Assembly (NCBI GenBank): GCA_965227335.1
Contig: CBDDFV010000012.1
Span: forward strand, 62,001-126,000
Direction of reading: 5' to 3'
Length of the DNA: 64,000 bases
Origin: CBDDFV01 sp965227335
GTDB taxonomy: Bacteria > Planctomycetota > Phycisphaerae > Phycisphaerales > SM1A02
The notes beneath the pieces were generated by a model. That model saw nothing but the letters and a program-made list of their open reading frames with translations, did no database searches and was not told the DNA's origin. Position 1 is the stretch's first letter. Each line of letters begins with the position of its first letter. The position numbers and the translations under genes are program-made. This document shows, in pieces, positions 29,118 to 37,250 of this stretch.

Positions 29118-29189
29118 AGCCACCGACGGGACTTGAACCCGTGACCTCACCCTTACCAAGGGTGTGCTCTACCACTGAGCTACGGTGGC
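29118..29189 (-). tRNA. tRNA-Thr (anticodon GGT)
   Basis: A 72-base cloverleaf: acceptor GCCACCG with CGGTGGC, D arm GCTC...GAGC, anticodon loop TTGGTAA, T arm ACGGG-TTCAAGT-CCCGT, discriminator T. CCA is not encoded. It is directly upstream of tuf, as in many bacteria. Confidence 0.97.
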
Positions 29190-29305
29190 GACTCCGGCCG
29201 CCGACCCCGCCGTCACATCAACGCGACCGCCGAGCCAGCACGCCGCGACCCACCCGCGGGGGCTGAAACAACCGCCGCCCGGATGCGGACGGCGGTAAGA
29301 CGCGT

Positions 29306-29333
29306 AGTGTAGCCGCGACAGGCTCGATGGCAA
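29306..29333 (-). promoter_or_regulatory. Promoter of the tRNA-Thr/tuf unit
   Basis: On the minus strand TTGCCA (29328-29333) and TACACT (29306-29311) are separated by 16 bases, about 115 bases before the tRNA. This is a good sigma70-type promoter for the translation cluster. Confidence 0.65.
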
Positions 29334-29429
29334 GGCCTTTCAACCTCCCGGACCCCGGTTTTGAACGGAATCCGCCGACCCCCCATCCCAGGCCAGACCC
29401 CCCCGACCAGGCCCCCCGACGCCGACCCG

Positions 29430-30299
29430 TCACCCCTCCGGCGCCAGATCCCGCACAAGCACCTGACGCTTCGTCTCCAGATCGTCCAGATCCGCCCACT
29501 CGTTCTGCGTATCCACATGACCATCCAGGAACAGAATCAGACATTGATCCGAGTACCGGAAGTCGATCTGGAACTCGTCCGCCTCCGGATCCCAGACCAT
29601 GAGATCCTCGTCCTCGATCGTCCACCCCGCCACCGAATCAATCAGGTACAGCGAATTCGCCGGCCGACGCAACTGCGTGTACGTCACCCCACGCGGGTAG
29701 ATCACGTCGCCACCCCCGAACGGATCCGGCTCCGGAACCATCTGGAAGTACTGGTTCGCCGCGAAATAGCCCGGGAGACCGATCGCATCCGCCCCCGTGC
29801 CGCGCGGCAGCGGCTCGCCGTCGCCCTCCCGATAGTCCCGGCTGTTCAGGGCCGGCGAACGGAATGGACTCTGGTCAAAGTTCGGCTGGTTCTCGTAGAC
29901 CGCGTTGTCCGGCGCCATCGTCTGGTAGTCGTGCCCCACGATCGCCTTCATCGGCGGGATCGCCGGGAACCCGTTGTCCACCCACAGGATGTCCGCCCAC
30001 GTGCCCCGGAACCGCTCGCCCAGCTCGATCGCCTCCGCCGAACGGGCCTTCCCCGGATACGGCGTCCCCTGGTAATCGAACTCGCTCGGCACCACCATGT
30101 CGCGGTTCGCGTTGGCGTACGCAGTCATGAACGCCGCGATCTGACGGAGGTTGTTCGTCGCCGACAACTGCCGGCCGCTCGATCGCACCGCCTTCAACGC
30201 CGGCAGCAGAATGCCAAGCAGCACCAGCACCAGCCCCACCGTCACCAGGATCTCGACCAGCGAGAAGCCGCGGCCGGTGCGAGAAGCTCGTGAAACCAT
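29430..30299 (-). CDS. Type II secretion/type IV pilin-like protein (DUF1559-like)
   Basis: 289 residues. The N-terminus RTGRGFSLVEILVTVGLVLVLLGILLP is a prepilin cleavage/methylation motif: cleavage after the Gly before Phe, with Glu at +5. The remainder has the DUF1559-like pattern common in planctomycete pseudopilins, including the late LILFLDGHVD motif. It is expected to be processed by a prepilin peptidase and sit at the inner membrane/periplasm. ATG 30299 is preferred over GTG 30308 because GGAGTG lies 6 bases before it. No secretion-system genes are adjacent. Confidence 0.85.
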   Translation of the reverse strand: MVSRASRTGRGFSLVEILVTVGLVLVLLGILLPALKAVRSSGRQLSATNNLRQIAAFMTAYANANRDMVVPSEFDYQGTPYPGKARSAEAIELGERFRGTWADILWVDNGFPAIPPMKAIVGHDYQTMAPDNAVYENQPNFDQSPFRSPALNSRDYREGDGEPLPRGTGADAIGLPGYFAANQYFQMVPEPDPFGGGDVIYPRGVTYTQLRRPANSLYLIDSVAGWTIEDEDLMVWDPEADEFQIDFRYSDQCLILFLDGHVDTQNEWADLDDLETKRQVLVRDLAPEG

Positions 30300-30592
30300 G
30301 GAAATCACTCCAAATCAGACACTTGCAAGCAGGACATCAGCAGACATCAGGGATCGTCGCGACGACACGTCGTCACGCCGCGGGCGCACCAATCCACCAT
30401 CGTCATCATACGGCCGATTCAGTTCCCCGCTCGCCCCGACGGCCGCATTCGCGCGGCTCTGGTCCCGATTCGCTAGGGCCAACCCCGCCGAAACGCAGCC
30501 GCCGATCAATCGGCCACGAAGTGCGCGAAGCGCGCGTGCGGCGGGCCCGCCGCGACGGAGCGGAAAAACCACTCCGGGCCTGGCGCCCCGCC

Positions 30593-31570
30593 TCACCCGC
30601 CCGGCGTCATCGGGGTCGCCCCCGTCGCCTGCCGGATGAGCGTCGGCTGCAGATAGTTCCGACCCCGGTACAGATACGCCCGACCCGACACCAGCACCGT
30701 CGGACGCCCCGGCGACGCCTGCAGATACGCCTCGAGACGCTCCAGCTGACGACCCGGCAGCAGCACCATCGGCGGATCCGCCAGACCCGATGCGTCCGCA
30801 TCGAACGTCAGCACCCATGCCCCCGACGAATGACGCGACACCGTCCCCCGGCGATTCATGATGAACGACCCCTCCGGGGCCAGACGGCCCTCCGCCGTCG
30901 TGTCGCTCGATCCGCCGTCCGCTGACCGTCGACCCGGACGCGCATCGCCGGCGGACGCCAGCGCCTGCACCGCCCGCTCCAACTGACGCTCCACGTCCGC
31001 CGCGCTCCCCGCCCCCGCCGGCGGCGCCTCCGCGTCGACCGGGGTGATCGTCATGTCCGGCGTCGGCGCGAGCCGCAGCAGCCGCGGCGCGTACGTGGGC
31101 AGCAGGTAATTCCGATTGCGATACACGAAGACCTGACCCGTGACCTCGAAAAGGATCGTCTCCTCCGGCGGCATCGACGTCACGAGGTGCTGCATTTCAT
31201 CCAGCACCATGCAGGGGAGCATCACGAGGTCGTAGTGCGGCGACGCGGGATCATCCCCCTGCACCACGAAGTGCCACCACTTCGTCTCCGGATCCTGAAC
31301 CATCACGCCCGGCGTCTCCACCAGGTGCGATCCCTCCCGCAGCAACGCCGCCTTCGCCGGACGCAGCCGACCCAGGTCCAGCGTCTGCGCCGACACGCCG
31401 CGCTTCGGCTCGCCGCCCTCCGCCGCGTTCTCCATCGCGGTGTCGATCGTACGCTCGACCGCCGGCGGCTCCGACGTCGACTGACCCCACACCCCATGCC
31501 CGACCCCGCCCGCGAGCAACGCGGCGACGCCGGCGAGACAGACACGTGACAGCGGCCTGGTGACGATCAT
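30593..31570 (-). CDS. Exported protein with two repeated beta modules
   Basis: 325 residues, no known family. A signal peptide (VCLAGVAALLAGGVGHGVWG) is followed by two similar domains: one ends VTGQVFVYRNRNYLLPTYAPRL and the other VSGRAYLYRGRNYLQPTLIRQ. Both are preceded by a stretch mentioning a value limit (VMLPCMVLDEMQHL, VLLPGRQLERLEAYL), so an internal duplication is clear. The start at 31570 has GGAGG 9 bases before it, and TATACT on the minus strand at 31664-31669 may be the -10. Likely periplasmic or envelope-associated; function unknown. Confidence 0.8.
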   Translation of the reverse strand: MIVTRPLSRVCLAGVAALLAGGVGHGVWGQSTSEPPAVERTIDTAMENAAEGGEPKRGVSAQTLDLGRLRPAKAALLREGSHLVETPGVMVQDPETKWWHFVVQGDDPASPHYDLVMLPCMVLDEMQHLVTSMPPEETILFEVTGQVFVYRNRNYLLPTYAPRLLRLAPTPDMTITPVDAEAPPAGAGSAADVERQLERAVQALASAGDARPGRRSADGGSSDTTAEGRLAPEGSFIMNRRGTVSRHSSGAWVLTFDADASGLADPPMVLLPGRQLERLEAYLQASPGRPTVLVSGRAYLYRGRNYLQPTLIRQATGATPMTPGG

Positions 31571-31765
31571 GGTCAGAGCCTCCGTGGGGAACGAACGCGT
31601 GCGCACGTTCGAGAAAGACGCCTTCCGACGCGGGCGGCGCGGCGGACCCGCGCAACGCGACGAAGTATAGAGCCCACGCCGATCCGCGTGCCCCTCCCAT
31701 CGACCCGAAGTCATCCGCCTCGCCCCCTTTCAAGCCGCATTCCATCGACAACCGATGTCTCCCTC

Positions 31766-32860
31766 ATGAACGCTGGTCACGAATCCGCAATTTCTGCCGA
31801 CGTCCGCGCGCGCCGCCGGCCCGGCGTCGTCGCGCCGATGCTCCTCGCCACGCTCGTCGTCGCGCTGGCCGGCTGCCGCGCCATGCCGTGGAGCGAGTCC
31901 CGGACGACCTACGACCGGCCCCCCACCGCCCTCACCATCACCGACGACGGCCCGCCGGACACGTACGGCCGACCGATCATCGTTCTCGGGTCCTTCGAGA
32001 ACCCCCCGCGGGCCGCCGTCAACTGGCCCGACATCGGCGAGGGCCTCGGCGAGGCCATGACGCGGCGTCTCATGAACGACCCCGCCGGCGGCGTCGACAT
32101 CTGGCACAACCCCGAGATCGCCGACCTCGCCGCCGCCGCACTCCGCCTCGACGGTCCCGGCCGCACCCGGGCGCTCCAGGCCATCAAGGAACGCCACCCG
32201 CGGGTCGACTTCGTGGTCACGGGCAAGGTGACGGATTTCCTGCACACCGCCGCGCTCGCGAAGAACGTTCGGCGCACCCGTCTCTTCGGACCGACGAACG
32301 AGGCGCTCAGCGCGATCGATCTGACCGTGGTTGAACTCGAATCCGGCCGGATCGTGCTGACCGACCACGTGCTTGGTCGCGCCCGCGCCGACGGCGACGC
32401 GGCATCGACGTACGAAGCGCTGACGATCGACTCGTATGTGTTCTGGAGCAGTCCGCTGGGCAAGGCGAGTGTGGAGGCGATCGACACCGGCGCCGCGCAC
32501 ATTCGCGCGGCACTTCCCGCCCGCGTCGACGAGATCCGCATCACGCGTCGGACGGACGATCATCGCGTGGACATCTACGGCGGTCATCGCGGCCTGCTCG
32601 AAGCGGGTCAGGTGTACTTCGTCTGCCAGCGTGACTGGCGGACGGGCGCGCTCACGCCGGTCCGGGATCCCGACCTGCGTCGGCCCCTCAAGGCCCGCAT
32701 CGATCGCGTGAAGTCGCGCACCGCCTCGGCCTGGCTGCTGGGTCGGCCGGGGCCGGAGGTCGACCTGCGCGGCGCCATCCTGACCCGCACGCTGCCCGAC
32801 CCGTCGGCGCCGTCCGAGAAGCCGAGCACCCCCTCGTTCGCCTCGGCCGACGGCGGATAA
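31766..32860 (+). CDS. CsgG-like lipoprotein
   Basis: 364 residues with a lipobox LAGC near residue 36, so lipid-anchored in the envelope. Segments such as PIIVLGSFENP, DFVVTGKVTDFL and AIDLTVVELESGRIVLTDHV resemble the CsgG/FlgT-type fold of outer-membrane lipoproteins involved in secretion or flagellar assembly. There is no curli or flagellar gene nearby, so a pore role is not supported by context. It is divergent from the two-repeat exported gene. The family call is tentative. Confidence 0.65.
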   Translation: MNAGHESAISADVRARRRPGVVAPMLLATLVVALAGCRAMPWSESRTTYDRPPTALTITDDGPPDTYGRPIIVLGSFENPPRAAVNWPDIGEGLGEAMTRRLMNDPAGGVDIWHNPEIADLAAAALRLDGPGRTRALQAIKERHPRVDFVVTGKVTDFLHTAALAKNVRRTRLFGPTNEALSAIDLTVVELESGRIVLTDHVLGRARADGDAASTYEALTIDSYVFWSSPLGKASVEAIDTGAAHIRAALPARVDEIRITRRTDDHRVDIYGGHRGLLEAGQVYFVCQRDWRTGALTPVRDPDLRRPLKARIDRVKSRTASAWLLGRPGPEVDLRGAILTRTLPDPSAPSEKPSTPSFASADGG

Positions 32861-32936
32861 TCCACCCCGGGAATCCGCACGACCGGACCCCCTTCACCGC
32901 CTCCGCGCGCGGGTCCTGTCGAATTCGGAAATCGCG

Positions 32937-32965
32937 TTGCCGCCTGCCCGACGTGGGCTTATGCT
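32937..32965 (+). promoter_or_regulatory. Promoter of tRNA-Cys
   Basis: TTGCCG at 32937-32942 and TATGCT at 32960-32965 with a 17-base spacer, ending 15 bases before the tRNA. Confidence 0.75.
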
Positions 32966-32980
32966 GTACGGCCTTCCACC

Positions 32981-33054
32981 GGCCGAGTACCCAAGTGGAC
33001 TAAGGGAACGGATTGCAAATCCGTCATTCGTGGGTTCGAATCCCACCTCGGCCT
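32981..33054 (+). tRNA. tRNA-Cys (anticodon GCA)
   Basis: A 74-base cloverleaf: acceptor GGCCGAG with CTCGGCC, anticodon loop TTGCAAA between CGGAT-type arms, T arm GTGGG-TTCGAAT-CCCAC, and a T discriminator, the canonical identity base of tRNA-Cys. It has its own promoter and a terminator at 33065-33099. Confidence 0.97.
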
Positions 33055-33064
33055 TTGCGAGCCG

Positions 33065-33099
33065 CCGCCCGATCACAACTGGTCGGGCGGTTGTCGTTT
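33065..33099 (+). terminator. Terminator of tRNA-Cys
   Basis: CCGCCCGATCA pairs with TGGTCGGGCGG (one G-T pair) across a short loop, followed by TTGTCGTTT. Confidence 0.75.
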
Positions 33100-33265
33100 G
33101 GGGAGCTGCGCTCATGGACCTGATCACGCGCGGGCACGTGATTGCTGGTGGAGGGAAGGAGGGGCCAGAAGGGATCCGGATCTGGCCTGAAGATCGGAAG
33201 GTCAGAACTCGACCCCTTTCGAGCCTCGCAACTCGGCGATCGATTCAACGACCGCACCTGGCCAG

Positions 33266-34594
33266 TCACTCGGCGCCTCTCGCCAGCCCCAGCCGAAGGG
33301 TCGACGCGATTCGCGCCGCCGTCTCGTCCTCGACGCCGGCCGCTTCGGCGAACTCCGGCCAGCGTTCAACCGCCGCGGCGACCTCGTACAGCATCGCGTC
33401 GGCTCGTCCGCGGGCCATGGACGCCGTCTTCGCGAACTGGCGAAAGTCCGCACGGGTGAACCCGTCACGTTTGCCGTTCATGGACATCTGGTGCCGCGCG
33501 GTCCAGGCGCCCGATGGGTTGAAGCTGTAGCACACGTCAAACGCGGGGGAAAGGGCCCACTCGCCCTGCTTGTTCATCAGGAACGCGATGTTCTTCACGT
33601 GGTCATCCTGATTCCTGCCCACGATGTTGAACGCCATGCGCCGATACTGTTCCTCGATGGCGTCCATCGACAGACCGAGACGACGAATGATGATGACCGC
33701 CTGTTCGTACGAGTGCGCGGCCGGGTTGTTGAAGTCGAAGTGTCCGATCGCGCCGAGCGACTGCATGTGCAATTTGTCGCCGGTCGGCGTGCGATCGAAC
33801 CGCCGCGTCATGAAATGGCGACGTCCGTTCTCTTCAAGGAGGCGGCAGTCGGTCATCCGGACGCCCGCGGCCCGGGCCATGAGGAAGTAGGCGTACTCGA
33901 TGGCGCCGTAGCCTTGCGGGTCGGCCAGCTCCTTGTCGCGGTTGTTCGACACGCCGTCGAACTTCAGGAGCCAGTCCTCGAATCCATCCGGCGCCTTCAC
34001 CTGTCCGGATCGCACTTCCCCGGTGCTCGGATTCCATGCGACGATCGCCTTCGCCCGGGCCCCGCCCGCCGAGGCGCCGACGCGGAGAATGTCCTGCAGC
34101 GCCGCGGATTCATCGCCCTGGGTCAGCGCCGTCTGGTTCAGCGCCGTCTGAAAACCGCTCCGGCTGCGGAGGACATCGCTCGCAAGTCGGACGAGGGCAT
34201 CGATCTGGATCACGGTCGACTCGTCGAACGTCGGTCCCAGCGCGGGCGCGAACTCAAGCGCGCCCATGCCATGGTTTCCTGTGTAGCACAGACGCTCGAC
34301 CGGATCGATCTCGCCCGGCAACCGCCCCTGCGCCGCCAGCCACGTGTCGATGACCGCATTCCCGAACTTGTCCGGCAACGCATCCGCCAGCAGGCCGGGC
34401 AGGCCGTGAAACGTCTCGCGCGGCAGATCAGCGAACCGATGCACGCGATCCGACAACGGCATCATGATCGGAGCGATCTCAATCCCGCTGCGCCGGAACG
34501 GCCTGGCGTACTCGAACGAGCCGATGGCGCCCGGCCCATCGATGGCGACCGCGCCGATCTGACGGCCCCACATGCGAACCTCCGCGACCGTCAT
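33266..34594 (-). CDS. hipA: HipA-family toxin kinase
   Basis: Ser/Thr kinase toxin of the HipBA type II toxin-antitoxin class; E. coli HipA phosphorylates GltX and induces dormancy. The 442-residue protein has the N-terminal HipA domain (GSFEYARPFRRSGIEIAP, LPDKFGNAVI), the nucleotide-binding block SAGGARAKAIVAW, the catalytic motif NQDDHVKN with D330 as likely base, and SPAFDVCYS with D353 as likely metal ligand. Its start overlaps the hipB stop by ATGA. All key residues are present, so it looks active. It sits 200 bp from a tRNA-Cys gene. Confidence 0.94.
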   Translation of the reverse strand: MTVAEVRMWGRQIGAVAIDGPGAIGSFEYARPFRRSGIEIAPIMMPLSDRVHRFADLPRETFHGLPGLLADALPDKFGNAVIDTWLAAQGRLPGEIDPVERLCYTGNHGMGALEFAPALGPTFDESTVIQIDALVRLASDVLRSRSGFQTALNQTALTQGDESAALQDILRVGASAGGARAKAIVAWNPSTGEVRSGQVKAPDGFEDWLLKFDGVSNNRDKELADPQGYGAIEYAYFLMARAAGVRMTDCRLLEENGRRHFMTRRFDRTPTGDKLHMQSLGAIGHFDFNNPAAHSYEQAVIIIRRLGLSMDAIEEQYRRMAFNIVGRNQDDHVKNIAFLMNKQGEWALSPAFDVCYSFNPSGAWTARHQMSMNGKRDGFTRADFRQFAKTASMARGRADAMLYEVAAAVERWPEFAEAAGVEDETAARIASTLRLGLARGAE

Positions 34595-34956
34595 GTCTCG
34601 CCGCCCGTGTCATCCTCGCCCCACGACCACGGACCGACTGGCGCGTCGTCACGGCCGCGCGGCGCCGCGCGTTTTCGCCGCCTGCCCTCACGGTGGAGTT
34701 GTTCGAGCGGGCTCGGCGTTGAGGGCGGCGCCAGCGCATCGAGGTTGCCGAGGAGGCCCAGCGCGCGAAGGACCCGGATGAGATTCGTCAGTTGCGTGGA
34801 CTCGCCGCCCTCCAGGCGCACGATCGTCCGCTTGGACACGCCCGCATCCCGGGCCAACTCCGCCTGCGTGCGGTTCTGGTCCAGGCGATGCCGGGCCAGA
34901 CGCTCGCCGAGAAGCGTCAGGGCGGCCGCGTCGGTGATGTCCCGAGGAGTCGTCAT
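34591..34956 (-). CDS. hipB: HipB-family antitoxin, XRE-type repressor
   Basis: 121 residues with an N-terminal XRE helix-turn-helix (~15-70: LGERLARHRLDQNRTQAELARDAGVSKRTIVRLEGG) and a flexible basic then acidic C-terminal tail expected to contact HipA. It precedes hipA and is coupled to it by a 4-base overlap. The upstream 70 bases are strikingly AT-rich and contain nested inverted repeats, the probable autoregulatory operator. No Shine-Dalgarno is seen. Confidence 0.92.
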   Translation of the reverse strand: MTTPRDITDAAALTLLGERLARHRLDQNRTQAELARDAGVSKRTIVRLEGGESTQLTNLIRVLRALGLLGNLDALAPPSTPSPLEQLHREGRRRKRAAPRGRDDAPVGPWSWGEDDTGGET

Positions 34957-34975
34957 AAGTGCCAGAACTGACTAC

Positions 34976-35005
34976 TATATCGTATTTTAAGTCGATATAC
35001 GACAA
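34976..35005 (-). promoter_or_regulatory. Probable hipBA operator/promoter
   Basis: TATATCG (34976-34982) and CGATATA (34993-34999) form an inverted repeat, and TCGTAT (34980-34985) with ATACGA (34997-35002) a second nested one. The AT-rich context and position just before hipB suggest HipB autoregulation; TTGTCG on the minus strand (35000-35005) may be the -35. Confidence 0.6.
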
Positions 35006-35029
35006 TTTTCGCACTTTCTTAGCAAATCA

Positions 35030-36283
35030 TCACCGCGGCCGCGACGCCGGCGGCGGCAACGTGCCATGCAGATCCGGCGGCAGCAGTTGCCGCAACTGCA
35101 CGACGATCGCGTCATCCAGTTCCGCACGGGCCGCCCAGCCGCTCGCCTCCGCGGCCTCGAGCGTCGCCCCGGTCGGATCGTCAAGATCCGGAGCGATAAT
35201 GCCGGCGAGCCGGCGGGTCGACTCAAGCGACTGAACTCCCTGTCGGGCCCGCACCAGGTCGAGCTGAATCGGACGCAGACGCTCGCGGTAACCGAGTTCG
35301 ATCGACTCGAGTGCACGGCGGACCGACGGCTCCACCTCAAACTCCCGCGCCAATAGCAGCGCGATCTCGCCCGGACTCGCCACGTAGATCGCTGGATACG
35401 CAGCGCGGCGGACCTCGTGCAGCGGCGCGACGTCCGCCCCGGCCGGGACGAGCAACGCCTCGAGCAACCCCATGGTCTGCAGATTCAGCCCGCAGATCGC
35501 CATTCGGGCGCGGGCGATCCGGCGGTACGCCTCGAGCGCGGCCGCCGGATTCGATTGCTCAAGCCCTGCGCGCACTTCCTGATGTCGCGTGGCCAGCAGT
35601 CGATCGCGCTGACCCAGCCGATCGTGGAGTTGCAGCTCGTGATTCAGCATCACCTCGCCGATCGCCGAGGCGACCTTCGGCGGGACATCGAGTCGGGCGA
35701 CGATCGCGATGAGATCGATCTTCTCGCCGTCGACCACGCCGCGCGGCAGCGAGCGCGCTCGCATGATCGCCCGGTCCACCTCCGGCAGCTTCGCTGCGGC
35801 GTCAGCGTCGACCGCCTCGGCCAGCCGGGCCATGGCGACGTCCCGCAGCGCGCGTGCGCGCGTTCGGAAGTCACCGACGCTTTGACTCAGCCGGGTGAGT
35901 TCGGGCGCGAGTTGAAGGACGACAGCCGTCGGCGCGGCGTCCGCGTCGACCGCGGGAAAGATCGGCCCCTGCGGCGTCATCGGAACGCCGAAATCGACGT
36001 TCTGCATGAGTTCGAAGTACTCCGCCTCGTACGCCGCGAGGATCTCATCGACCGCATTCCGCTTCGCTTCGCCAAGAGCCATGATGTCCGCGATCAGGCG
36101 TGCATCCCCGCGTTTCAGATCCGCCTGCATCCGAAGGCCGGGCGTGATGAACCGCTGCAAGGCGTGCGGCCGCGGAAAGCCGTGCCCGGCGGCGGGGGTC
36201 GTCAGCAGCAGCATGCAAAGGAGCATCGCGGCCGTCGCGATCGTCGGTGGGAAGGCGTCGACGGCTCGGCGGTGACGGTTCAT
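35030..36283 (-). CDS. Exported helical protein related to the 842-residue protein
   Basis: 417 residues, no named family. A signal peptide (ATAAMLLCMLLLTTPAAG) is followed by a charged helical protein. Similarity by eye to the protein at 12763-15291 includes RRAAYPAIY versus RRAYPEIY and the module EILAAYEAEYFEL versus EALAAAYRDEYHTI. It may be the short member of a planctomycete family of envelope proteins. GGGAG 8 bases before ATG 36283 supports the start. Function unknown. Confidence 0.78.
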   Translation of the reverse strand: MNRHRRAVDAFPPTIATAAMLLCMLLLTTPAAGHGFPRPHALQRFITPGLRMQADLKRGDARLIADIMALGEAKRNAVDEILAAYEAEYFELMQNVDFGVPMTPQGPIFPAVDADAAPTAVVLQLAPELTRLSQSVGDFRTRARALRDVAMARLAEAVDADAAAKLPEVDRAIMRARSLPRGVVDGEKIDLIAIVARLDVPPKVASAIGEVMLNHELQLHDRLGQRDRLLATRHQEVRAGLEQSNPAAALEAYRRIARARMAICGLNLQTMGLLEALLVPAGADVAPLHEVRRAAYPAIYVASPGEIALLLAREFEVEPSVRRALESIELGYRERLRPIQLDLVRARQGVQSLESTRRLAGIIAPDLDDPTGATLEAAEASGWAARAELDDAIVVQLRQLLPPDLHGTLPPPASRPR

Positions 36284-36411
36284 GGCGGTCTCCCTGATCG
36301 CGCGCGATCGGCGAACCCCGGCGCTGCTTCCGCAGTCCTCCCACGGACCTTACCCTGCGGCCGACGCCGTGCCGCCGCCGCGCCGCCGCATTCACAAGAT
36401 CTGAACCGTCG

Positions 36412-36449
36412 TCAATCCCGCTTCCCGACCCGCGTGTCATCTGGCACGT
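36412..36449. repeat. Partial copy of the sulfatase 3' end
   Basis: 38 bases matching 37213-37250 at 33 positions. In the sulfatase they are the last codons and the stop (VPDDTR...KRD, stop); here they lie just downstream of the CPCC gene relic, outside any gene. Confidence 0.65.
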
Positions 36450-36472
36450 GGCTACTGCCTCAGCCGGGCGGA

Positions 36473-36572
36473 TCACAGCCCTCGCTCCCGTGCCCTGCCA
36501 ACCTCTTTCTGAAAGCACCGCGGGTGGTAGCGCTCGACAAAGTCGAGAAAGGCGCTGACGCACGCCAACTGA
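36473..36572 (-). pseudogene. Out-of-frame 3' relic of the CPCC gene
   Basis: Directly after the stop of the CPCC reading frame, other frames of the minus strand read like its lost C-terminus: MFTLADGRSAQFEAM in one frame (overlapping the end of the gene) and LACVSAFLDFVERYHP up to a stop at 36473 in another. Both resemble the end of DUF6714-type proteins, so two frameshifts are inferred. Confidence 0.5.
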
Positions 36573-37160
36573 TCATCGCCTCGAACTGAGCGCTCCGACC
36601 GTCGGCGAGCGTGAACATGAACACTGGACGTCGCTCACTCGATACGACGGGCTCAGCCGGAGGAACCATGTCATGAACGCAGGTATGTAGAACCGGAATC
36701 CGTCGGCATGGAGGAACGAGAAGGCATCGAATTGGCCGAGTTCTTCGTCGGTGACATCGGTCCAATCCTGATGGCGCCGAGGCTGATTCGCTTCGCGATA
36801 GGAGTCAGCCGCGTCCGCCTCATCAAGCGACAGGCCCTCCCCGGGAATGACGTCGCCGAATGAGTCTCGGATGGTCGCAAGCAAATTCGCCTTGGGTCGA
36901 TCGTGCTCTGCGGCCAGAGGCGACCAAGCCGGATCCCGGGGTTCCTGATCGTTCGGGACGCGAACACGCTCGATCACGTGCTCCGAAGACGCCCCGGTCT
37001 CGACAAAGCACTGCTGGGCCCAGACCAGATCGCCGTCACCGGCCTGATCAGCATCGGCCGGAGCGTCCGTCCACAGACAGACCGGACAGTCCAGCCACGT
37101 CGGCTCGTCGGCGGACGGCAGGGTCTGGTAGCCGCAGCACGGGCAGGTCCTCTTCGACAT
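36573..37160 (-). CDS. CPCC cysteine-rich/DUF6714-like protein, probably frameshifted
   Basis: 195 residues as it stands. The N-terminal ~75 residues are a Cys_rich_CPCC domain (CPCCGYQTLPSADEPTWLDCPVCLW), and residues ~95-170 are DUF6714-like (FGDVIPGEGLSLDEADAADSY, FSFLHADGFRFYIPAFMTWFLR). Such proteins often occur near polymorphic-toxin immunity genes, but no toxin is adjacent. The C-terminus after RLSPSYRVSD is atypical and coding-like sequence continues in the other frames to 36473, so the gene seems broken near 36620. It lies between two copies of the 3' end of the sulfatase gene (36412-36449 and 37213-37250), suggesting an acquired cassette. No ribosome site before ATG 37160. Confidence 0.75.
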   Translation of the reverse strand: MSKRTCPCCGYQTLPSADEPTWLDCPVCLWTDAPADADQAGDGDLVWAQQCFVETGASSEHVIERVRVPNDQEPRDPAWSPLAAEHDRPKANLLATIRDSFGDVIPGEGLSLDEADAADSYREANQPRRHQDWTDVTDEELGQFDAFSFLHADGFRFYIPAFMTWFLRLSPSYRVSDVQCSCSRSPTVGALSSRR

Positions 37161-37212
37161 TGTCGACTCGCAGCGCCCCCCGAATGCCCCACGGTAAGCG
37201 GGCTCCTCTACC

Positions 37213-37250
37213 TCAATCCCGCTTCCACGGCCGCGTGTCATCCGGCACGT
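37213..37250. repeat. Sulfatase 3' end, second copy of the flanking repeat
   Basis: The last codons of the sulfatase gene, duplicated at 36412-36449. The two copies bracket the CPCC gene in direct orientation. Confidence 0.65.

Noticed and set aside
29361..30293. Plus-strand open frame opposite the pseudopilin gene
   Set aside because: Arg/His-rich shadow; the minus strand has a clear prepilin motif and ribosome site.
33141..33200. Hairpin GGCCAGA...TCTGGCC downstream of hipA as attachment site or terminator
   Set aside because: Seven-bp stem with an 11-base loop and no T-run; no copy of the tRNA-Cys 3' end was found beyond hipBA, so no att site can be supported.
36045..36563. Minus-strand open frame downstream of the CPCC gene
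   Set aside because: It crosses the repeat and the signal peptide of the next gene and has no coherent domain; only the short relic frames above are coding-like.
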